Of a stretch of 64,000 nucleotides of DNA, positions 36,909-44,500 are shown one piece after another. Position 1 is the first letter of the stretch. Each line of letters opens with the position of its first letter. Origin of the DNA: CAZAMB01 sp964501365 (GTDB lineage: Bacteria > Planctomycetota > Phycisphaerae > UBA1845). Position numbers and translations under genes: made by a program. The notes below the pieces were generated by a model that was not told the origin of the DNA, made no database searches, and saw only the letters and a program-made list of their open reading frames with translations. Location: assembly GCA_964501365.1 (NCBI GenBank), contig CAZCST010000039.1, positions 124,001-188,000 of the forward strand, read 5' to 3'.

Positions 36909-37934
36909 ATGAAGCAGAAAATCGGTTTTTTGTTTTCGCTGTCTGGGAGCCTCTTGTGGAGTTCCCTGACGTTCGCGGAGGAGCCGGCCAAACCCGCTCC
37001 AAAAGATGCGGGCGTGGCGGCCTACATCAATGACCAAGCGGTCACAACGGCCGAACTCGACGAGAAGGTCTTGAAAACAAACATGAAGCTGGCGCAGCAG
37101 CTTTATGACGCCCGAAAGGCGATGGTGGATCAGGTCATTCTTGACCGCGCTTTCTCCAAGGAAGCCGCCGACAAGAAGATCACTGTCGATGACGTCGTCA
37201 AGGCCAAAGTCGCAGAGAAGGCCAAGCCGGTAACCGATGACGAGATCAAAGCCTACTTCGACGCCAATCAGGCAAGGATGCAAGGCAAGACTCTCGAACA
37301 AATGTCCGGCCAGATCAAGAACTTCCTTGCCGGGCAGCGCGAGGGCGACGCCCGCAACAACCTGCTTGCCGAGGTGCGCAAGAGCTCAAAGGTCAGGATT
37401 CTCCTGGATGCCCCTCGAGCTGAAATCGCCCTGGCCGCCAACGACCCCATCAAGGGCAACCCCAAGGCCAAGGTGACGGTCGTCGAGTTTTCGGATTTTC
37501 AGTGACCGTATTGTTCAAAGGTCGGTCCGACCTTAAAGCAGATTGAAACCACTTACGGTGACAAGGTTCGCATCGCATTTCGCCAGTTCCCGCTCGGTAT
37601 GCACAACCGTGCCAATCCAGCCGCAGAGGCTTCCGATTGCGCCAATGAACAGGGTAAGTTCTGGGAATACCATGACAAGCTGTTCGGCAATCAACAGGCA
37701 CTCACCGACGACGACTTTACCAAGTACGCAACCGAAATCGGTCTGGACGTCGAAAAGTTCAAGCAGTGTTACACAACCGGCAAGTACAAAGCCGACGTGC
37801 AGAAAGACATGGCCGATGGCTCCAAAGCTGGAGTTACTGGTACTCCGGCCTTCTTTGTTAACGGGCGCTTCCTCTCCGGCGCTCAACCGTTTGAAAGTTT
37901 TAAGGCGATTATCGACGAGGAACTCGCCAGGTAG
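36909..37934 (+). CDS. Predicted selenoprotein: SurA-like/DsbA-like thiol oxidoreductase with Sec at codon 199
   Basis: The frame runs 342 codons from the ATG at 36909 (AAAGGAG upstream) to the stop at 37932-37934, with one in-frame TGA at 37503-37505. It has a signal peptide, a SurA-N-like chaperone domain (about 35-165: AYINDQAVTTAELDEKV) and a DsbA-type thioredoxin fold (about 185-341). The TGA falls in FSDFQ-TGA-PYCS, where the adjacent paralog has FSDFQCPFCS, so it reads as selenocysteine at the nucleophilic active-site position. After the TGA, 142 residues are about 80% identical to the paralog by hand count, including the cis-Pro loop GVTGTPAFFVNG. A perfect hairpin follows the TGA, and a terminator follows the gene. 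The alternative is a fresh nonsense mutation. Sec machinery genes are not in the window. Confidence 0.85.
37503..37505 (+). other. In-frame UGA read as selenocysteine
   Basis: Codon 199 of the 342-codon frame. It replaces the TGC cysteine codon found at codon 199 of the paralog (38693-38695), a single-base difference. TGA serves as an ordinary stop elsewhere in the window (e.g. 1673-1675), so recoding would have to be context-dependent. Confidence 0.8.
37518..37534 (+). promoter_or_regulatory. Candidate bacterial SECIS hairpin
   Basis: AAGGTCG-GTC-CGACCTT is a perfect 7-bp stem with an apical loop starting in G, beginning 12 nt after the TGA and placing the loop about 20 nt after it. This is within the range known for bacterial SECIS elements. 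CCGTA (37506-37510) and TACGG (37554-37558) could close a longer outer stem. The paralog lacks this palindrome at the same place. Confidence 0.72.
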
Positions 37935-37970
37935 TTTCTCGTTCTTTTCGAATTACTTGATGTTCAACAG

Positions 37971-38001
37971 CGGCGTCGGGCTGACCGGCGCCGTTTTTTT
38001 T
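37971..38001 (+). terminator. Rho-independent terminator after the selenoprotein gene
   Basis: CGGCGTCGG and CCGGCGCCG pair over 9 bp (one G-U) around a 5-nt loop, followed by eight T residues. It shows the gene is a unit separate from the downstream paralog. Confidence 0.85.
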
Positions 38002-38098
38002 ACGATGGTGAAGCCTCCGCCCTCGATGCGAAGCGAGCGGCGAAACGATTCGGCTTTTTATTCTTGTACAATGACTTCGCCATGAAAGGAACGTGCTG

Positions 38099-39124
38099 AT
38101 GAATCGAAGAATCTCTTTTCTGTTTGGGTTGTCGGGAGTCTTCTTTTGCGGTTTGATGGCGCTGGCGGAGGAGCCGGCCAAACCAGCCTCAAAGGACGCG
38201 GGCGTAGCCGCGTATATCGATGACAAGCCGGTCACCACGGCCGAACTCGACGAAAAAATCCTGAAAACCAATATGAAGCTCGCCCAGCAGCTCTTTGACG
38301 CTCGAAAGGCCGCTGTGGACCAGGTCGTTCTGGATCGCGCTTTCGCCAAGGAAGCCGCCGAAAAGAAGGTCAGCGTCGATGAGATCGTGAAGGCCAAGGT
38401 CGCCGAAAAGGCCAAGCCCGTAACCGATGACGAGATCAAGGCCTACTTCGATGCCAACCAGGCCCGGATGCAAGGCAAGACCATCGAGCAGATGTCCGGA
38501 CAGATCAAAAACTTCCTCGCCGGTCAGCGCGAAGGCGACGCCCGCAACAACCTGCTGGCCGAGGCCCGCAAGAATGCCAAAGTCCGGATGGTGATCGATG
38601 CACCGCGCGTCGAAGTCGCCATCGCCGCCAATGATCCCTCGGAAGGCGCCAAGGACGCCAAGGTCACCGTTGTGGAATTCTCCGATTTTCAGTGCCCGTT
38701 CTGCTCGCGCGGCGCGGCCACCATCAAGCAGGTCCACGAAGCCTATGGTGACAAGGTTCGGATCGTCTTCCGCCACTTCCCGCTGGCCATGCACAATCGC
38801 GCCACTCCGGCAGCCGAAGCGGCCGATTGCGCCAACGAGCAGGGCAAATTCTGGGAATATCACGACAAGTTGTTCGGCAATCAGCAAGCCATGACCGATG
38901 ACGACTTCACCAAACACGCCACGGATTTGGGGCTCGACGTGGCCAAGTTCAAGGAATGTTTCTCTGCGGGCAAGTTCAAGGCCGACGTCCAGAAGGACAT
39001 GGCTGACGGCTCGAAGTACGGTGTCACCGGCACCCCCGCTTTCTTTGTGAACGGGCGGTTCGTCTCTGGTGCACAGCCCTTCGAATCCTTCAAGGCCATG
39101 ATCGACGAAGAACTCGCAAAGTAA
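38099..39124 (+). CDS. SurA-like/DsbA-like thiol oxidoreductase, cysteine paralog
   Basis: A 341-residue exported protein, the same length as the selenoprotein frame upstream and alignable to it without gaps. It has a signal peptide (ends ALAEEP region), a SurA-N-like domain (about 35-165), then a DsbA-type thioredoxin fold with CPFC at residues 199-202 and the cis-Pro loop GVTGTPAFFVNG. The combination suggests a periplasmic chaperone that also makes or reshuffles disulfides. The ATG at 38099 follows AAAGGA; GTG at 38093 is less likely. It has its own terminator. It is useful as a cysteine control for the Sec copy. Confidence 0.9.
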   Translation: MNRRISFLFGLSGVFFCGLMALAEEPAKPASKDAGVAAYIDDKPVTTAELDEKILKTNMKLAQQLFDARKAAVDQVVLDRAFAKEAAEKKVSVDEIVKAKVAEKAKPVTDDEIKAYFDANQARMQGKTIEQMSGQIKNFLAGQREGDARNNLLAEARKNAKVRMVIDAPRVEVAIAANDPSEGAKDAKVTVVEFSDFQCPFCSRGAATIKQVHEAYGDKVRIVFRHFPLAMHNRATPAAEAADCANEQGKFWEYHDKLFGNQQAMTDDDFTKHATDLGLDVAKFKECFSAGKFKADVQKDMADGSKYGVTGTPAFFVNGRFVSGAQPFESFKAMIDEELAK

Positions 39125-39232
39125 GCCTATACGGAATTGGAACTCGGCAGGGTGTATCTTGATGCACCGTTTCCAGGCGATGGAGATGACGCACTAAGAA
39201 AACCCGCTCAATTCCAAATCTGATCGAATCAC

Positions 39233-39270
39233 AGCGACGTCGGGACATGTTCCGACGCCGCTCTTTTTTT
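39233..39270 (+). terminator. Rho-independent terminator after the cysteine paralog
   Basis: AGCGACGTCGG pairs with CCGACGCCGCT (10 of 11 positions) around an 8-nt loop, followed by CTTTTTTT. Confidence 0.88.
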
Positions 39271-39515
39271 CGCCGATAGCGAGCAACGCTCACTTGCTGT
39301 AGCTCAGCAAGCGGAATTGCACCATCTCTCATCGCAATACATCGCGCTCCAAAATGCACCCTACACAACTTCAATCGCCGTTGTCTGCGGCGTCGTTGTT
39401 GTCGAATTCGGCCTTGCGTGCGCTAGGGCCACACAAGTCGAAGCTCAATTGTTGTGCATTTGTGTCCGTGTTCATGTTCGTACCTGGCGTACCAAATGGC
39501 GCATCGAGATGCCCC
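39271..39515. other. Non-coding stretch between convergent genes
   Basis: Nothing gene-like is seen. There is one short inverted repeat, CTTGCTG / CAGCAAG (39293-39311), of unknown meaning. Confidence 0.5.
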
Positions 39516-40202
39516 CTATCTAGCTGGGTCGCGTTCCATTTTGCGGTAGAGAACAACGATGGGCAAGGTCGCCAACAAGGCAATTGCGCTGATAAATGGA
39601 AAAATAATAAGTGCGATGTCGCCAGTAGTTTTTTCGTCAGAATAGGAAATATAGCTTGGAGTTCGTAATAGAGAGTTCATCGAAACCCATAAAAGGTGGA
39701 GGGTGGCATAAACCGACAATCCGAGGAGCATTATTCTGAAATACATTCTTCTACCCACTGATCTTGTTAATCGTGGTAACACTGCAGCAAATCCTATGGC
39801 CAAACACAAGAGCATCCATTTGCTATTAAGCTCTTGAAGATTGTATTTTAATAGCCAAGCTGGATATGCGAACTCTCTCCAGTAACTAGCGCTGGCAATA
39901 GCATATGAAAGCATGACAAGTAGAAGTAGCGTCGCAATGGGATTTCGCGACTGAATGGGAATGCGAGGAATGCTTGGCAGGCCAAGAAGAATAATTCGAA
40001 AGGACGAAAGGACAAGCGACGGAAAGAGCAGCATCTTCAAGAAAGCAGATGATCGCTCCCACTTGAGGAATCGTAGTAGTTCCTTGTTGTGTATACGGTC
40101 CGAGGGGTTGACTATAGAACCGCACTCTGAGCATCGCTCAGACAATAGGTGATATTCGCAATAAGGACACAGCCCCGGATGCTCGGATATTCTTCGCACC
40201 AC
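39516..40202 (-). CDS. Zinc-ribbon membrane protein
   Basis: About 228 residues. An N-terminal zinc ribbon (CPYC, then CSEC about 11 residues on) is followed by four to six transmembrane helices. This plan, with a 'CP.CGY.L....C.ECG'-like N-terminus and a membrane tail, is frequent in planctomycete proteins of unknown function. The GTG at 40202 is chosen because AGAGG precedes it and the frame further upstream is the shadow of pdhA. AT content is higher than in the neighbours. It sits between the DsbA-like genes and pdhA. Confidence 0.6.
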   Translation of the reverse strand: MVRRISEHPGLCPYCEYHLLSERCSECGSIVNPSDRIHNKELLRFLKWERSSAFLKMLLFPSLVLSSFRIILLGLPSIPRIPIQSRNPIATLLLLVMLSYAIASASYWREFAYPAWLLKYNLQELNSKWMLLCLAIGFAAVLPRLTRSVGRRMYFRIMLLGLSVYATLHLLWVSMNSLLRTPSYISYSDEKTTGDIALIIFPFISAIALLATLPIVVLYRKMERDPAR

Positions 40203-40290
40203 CTTAACCTCTATGCAAGAACAGCTCGGCAGAGTGCATTTTGATCTTGATGCACAATCTCCCAGCGTTCTTGCCTCGCTGCCTCTGGCG

Positions 40291-41388
40291 CTAGTGCCCC
40301 TTGCCCCCGCCCTCGCGCTTGAGGCACTCAGCGAACTCGGCCCGCTGCGCGACCAACTCCGCCGGCATGTTCTTGTACATGTAATCAAAGCACTCCAGCG
40401 GATCGACCTCGCGCCGGGCCTCGTACCGCTCCACCGCACCGGCCACATCCGCCAGAACGTCCTTCTCGATTTCGTCCACTAGCTTCTGCGTCATCACCCC
40501 GCGCTTGAGCAGGTAATTCTGATAGCGCGTGATCGGATCGAGCTTTTCCCACTTGGCCACGTCCTCGGCCTTGCGATATTTCGTCGGGTCGTCCGCCGTC
40601 GTATGAACGCTCATGCGATAGGTCACCGCCTCGATGAGCGTGGGCCCCCCGCCCTTTTTCGCTTTGTCCACGGCCTCCTTCGTCGCGGCATACACGGCCA
40701 GCGCATCGTTGCCATCCACCTGAATGCCGTCGAACCCGTAGGCCAGTGCCTTTTGAGCGATCGTCTCCGAGGCCGTCTGGGCCTCACGCGGGATGGAGAT
40801 CGCCCAGCCGTTGTTCTGAATCAGCGTCACCAGCGGAAGGTTGTACACGCCGGCGAAATTCATGGCCTCGTGAAAATCGCCTTCGCTCGTCCCGCCCTCG
40901 CCGCAGTAGCAAAGCACCGCATGTTTATCGCCGCGCAGCTTCATCCCCCACGCCAGCCCCATGGCGTGCGGAACCTGCGACGCAATGGGCACGGCAATGG
41001 GCAGGTCGCGCGACCCCTCCGGCGGCTGACAGCCCTCCTCATACCCGCCCCAGAAGAGGAGGATAGTCTCCAGCGGCCAGCCTCGGTGAAAGAATGACCC
41101 CGGCTCGCGGAAGGCATGGACCACCCAGTCCTCCTTCTCCATGACGATCGTGGACGCACAATGGGCGGCCTCCTGGCCACGGCACGGGCCGTACGTCCCG
41201 ATCCGCCCCTGCCGCTGCATGTTGATGCAGCGCTCATCGAGCCGCCGGGCCGTCAGCATCAGTCGATACAGATAAATCGACCGATCGGTGTTGATCTTCG
41301 GTTCGAGCGATTCGTCCAGTTTCCCGGAACCATCGAGGATCGAAAGGTATTCAATCTTCGGTTTGACGTTTAGAACCTTGCGCGGCAA
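40291..41388 (-). CDS. pdhA: Pyruvate/2-oxo-acid dehydrogenase E1 alpha subunit
   Basis: The alpha chain of the thiamine-diphosphate E1 enzyme, 365 residues. It has the TPP-binding region GEGGTSEGDFHEAMNFAGVY...NN (about 165-195), the phosphorylation-loop-like YRMSVHTTADDPTKYR and the N-terminal LMLTARRLDERCINMQRQG, all in family order. It starts with TTG after AAAGGTAGG. It is separated from pdhB by 3.5 kb containing two opposite-strand genes and a same-strand membrane-protein gene, unlike the usual adjacent pdhA-pdhB order. A branched-chain specificity cannot be excluded. Confidence 0.92.
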   Translation of the reverse strand: MPRKVLNVKPKIEYLSILDGSGKLDESLEPKINTDRSIYLYRLMLTARRLDERCINMQRQGRIGTYGPCRGQEAAHCASTIVMEKEDWVVHAFREPGSFFHRGWPLETILLFWGGYEEGCQPPEGSRDLPIAVPIASQVPHAMGLAWGMKLRGDKHAVLCYCGEGGTSEGDFHEAMNFAGVYNLPLVTLIQNNGWAISIPREAQTASETIAQKALAYGFDGIQVDGNDALAVYAATKEAVDKAKKGGGPTLIEAVTYRMSVHTTADDPTKYRKAEDVAKWEKLDPITRYQNYLLKRGVMTQKLVDEIEKDVLADVAGAVERYEARREVDPLECFDYMYKNMPAELVAQRAEFAECLKREGGGKGH

Positions 41389-41506
41389 TGCGTACCTACC
41401 TTTCGACCTTCTTTTCTTGAGCCTGATTTTCCTATTGCCTGCGGGATTCTAATCGAGTCCACGCAATTGTGAACTTCTCATCAAGGGAAATCGTCGCCTG
41501 CCTAAG

Positions 41507-41545
41507 AAAAAACCCGCCCGGGCGTCACCTGACGAACCGGGCGGG
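41507..41545 (-). terminator. Rho-independent terminator of the giant exported protein gene
   Basis: On the minus strand CCCGCCCGG pairs with CCGGGCGGG (9 bp) around a 15-nt loop and is followed by six T residues. It lies 32 nt after the stop at 41577. Confidence 0.88.
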
Positions 41546-41576
41546 CCAATTGGGAAATTCTAACTCAGATTGCGTA

Positions 41577-44500
41577 CTACGCCGTCATCTCGCGTCGGCT
41601 GAAGTACAACTTCCCGCCGATCAGGAGGAGCAGGGCCAATACCGCAAGACCCCATTCCGACATCGTCGGGATGTCGCCGGTCGGCGGCGGCTCGCAAGTG
41701 CAATCCGTCAGACAGACGCCGCTTTCGCAAACGCCCGACGAACCATCGCACTCTTCACCAGCCTCCGCAACGCCGTTTCCGCACACGGCCGGACAATCGC
41801 CGTCCGTGACATTGTTGCAACCCGACGGGCAGCAACCATCGCCGCTGACGCAGCTCGTGGTGACCACGTTCGGCGGGCAGTTCGGACCGTTGCCGGAGCA
41901 GGATTCAGCCGGATCGCAAGGTCCGGTGGACGGACGACAGACGTTGCCGCTGCTGAATGCATCCGGCGGGCAGGTCGCGCTCGACCCGCTGCAGCTCTCC
42001 GCCACGTCGCAGTCGCCTGCCGACGGATGGCAGACCGTTCCAGCCGAGACGAATGTGCAGTTCGGCGTGCAGCAAGCGCCGCCGTCGCACTCTTCGCCAG
42101 ACTCGACGACGCCGTTACCGCAAATCGCGATATTGGCACACGGACCAGCGCCCGGCTGCGTCAGGTGCAGCGACCAATGAACGAGCGAACCCGTGTCGAG
42201 ATTGGCGTTGTCCACCAGGCTAATGGTCCACGGTCCCGACGAATTCATACCGTTGAACGCAGACAGCGGGTTGTTCGGAATGTAGTTCGGCGGAGACGGC
42301 GGGTTGGTGGTGGCGCCGCAAAGATTCTCGATCGTCCCACCGGTTCCCTGATCGTCAACGATCACATTGTAATTGTCGGCGCCGCAGCCAAAGCCCGTGC
42401 CGGCAAATCCTGGCCGATCCACAAGAACAACCGTGGTACCGCCGTGCTCAACCGAGATGATCAGATCGCCAACCCATGTGTGGTTGACCACCAGATCAAC
42501 ATCCACATCCGCCATGGTGTACGAATCCGGAACGTTGATCACATTCGTGAGCGGCGTGCCAACCGCACCCGGCGGACTTGCCGGAGCATCCGGAATCGCC
42601 GCGTTCGGATCGGCAGTATAGACCGTCACCGGTCCGGCCGCCGAGCAGTTGGTGTTGTCACCCAGGTACGTTCCCGTGCAAGCGCCCGGCGTAGTCACAA
42701 CGCACGTCGTCGGCGACAGGCAGCAGGCACCCTGAATGACGCATGCGCTCGGACCCGGGGTACCGAAGTGCAGCGACCATTGTTCGAGCGAACCCGTGTC
42801 CTGTGCGGCCGAGTCGGTGACCGTGATCGTCCAGATGCCCGACGCATTCATGCCATCGAAGGCCGAAAGCGGGTTATTGGGGACGTAATTGGGCGGCGAG
42901 GTGAGATCCGCCTGGCACATGCTTTCGATCGCACCGCCAGTACCCTCGTCATCGATAACCACGGCGGCCAGGTTGTCCTGATCGCAGCCGAACGAACCCA
43001 GCGCCGGCACGCCCATCTGATCCACAATCGTGACGCTTGTGCCGTTGTGCTCAATCGTCACCACCAGATCACCCACCCACGTATGCTGGATGCCCAGATC
43101 GACGTTCAAATCACCGATGATGAACGAATCCGGAACTGTGATCGTATCGCTGACGGTTCCAGCCGGACCATCCGGAATGGCCACTCCAGGATTATCTGTG
43201 TAGGAGTTACCCGGAACATCCGGACCGTTGCACGCCGTATTGTCGCCGAGGTAATTCCCACCGGCCGTCGCACAAGCGTCAGCGGTAGTAATCGAGCAAC
43301 CACCCGGCTGGCAGCAGGCTCCTGTTGCGCCACCGCCGCCGCCGCAATTGCACAGAACGCCCGCACCGCAACCCGGCACGAAGCCTTCACCGGCGCACAA
43401 GTCGTCCCATTCCACATCGCAGCAGAACGAATCGCATGCACATACCGTCTCGCAGCAGGTTGCGTCATTGCAACCTGGCACGCCCGGATTCCCAACGCAG
43501 CAATCGCCGCCGCCACCGCAAATCGGAGCCACAACGCAGGACGCCGGGTTGGAGCAGGCCGGACCGTTCGTCACGGTCAACTCAAACGGACCTGTCGCAC
43601 CGCCGAAGCCGTGCACCAGAATCAGATACGTTTCACCCACCGCCGAGCACCAGGTGACCGACGACTGGAATCCAGTATTTCCGCAGAAATCATCGTTACC
43701 GCCGACGCAGGCCGGAGCCGAGCAATTCGGGCAGAAGACGCTGATCTTGGAATCGTAATCGGTACCCGCACCGCAGGTATCCACTGTGATCGAATTGCCG
43801 TTACCGACCACCTTGTACCACACGCCGCCACCGGTGATGGATGTGCCGCACGTTGCCGGCAGACCTGTCTCTGGATTGGAAAGCTCGTTCGATCCAAAGG
43901 TGACCGACGGGACAGCGACAGTAATTGCATCAGCGCAATCATCGTTACCCGGAGGCTGCGGGCAGCTCACGCCGGAACACACCGTGTTCTCGCCCTGCCA
44001 GTTCTCGCAGGCGGCTTCAGCAATGCCATCCTCGCAAGCGCCTGTGGGACGGCAGCAGGCACCCAGCGGAATCACGCATGGCTCGCAGCCAAGGCTTACT
44101 TCGTACCCGGCTCCGCAGGCAACCGGCGCATCAAACGTTGCGCCCATGAAGAACCAGTATGTGCCCGCAGGCAGACACTCGGTCACAACCGAGTCCTGAG
44201 TGCATGGAACGCCAAAGAGCGCCGGATCGATTGCTGTTGCAGTGGCACAATCACCCGAACCCGCCGGCACAGTGACAACAGGTCCCGTCAGGCTTGGGAA
44301 CTCGCTGTTCGCCGTCCATGTAAACCGTGTCGAAGTCGGAACAATGATTTGATACCAGTCGGTATCGCGTGTTGCTCCGTCAAACGCGCCCGTTCCGCAA
44401 ATGCTCTCACCGCATGCGATCGGAGAGAAGACCGGTGGAACCGAATTGCAACCGCCGTTGACCGTGTCTTCAGGCAGACCGCAGTTCAATTCGTTTTCGT

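Noticed and set aside
37503..37505. The TGA as a simple nonsense mutation making two fragments
   Set aside because: Possible, but it falls exactly on the catalytic Cys codon, the rest of the frame is intact and conserved to the same length as the paralog, and a SECIS-like hairpin follows. Kept only as the alternative.
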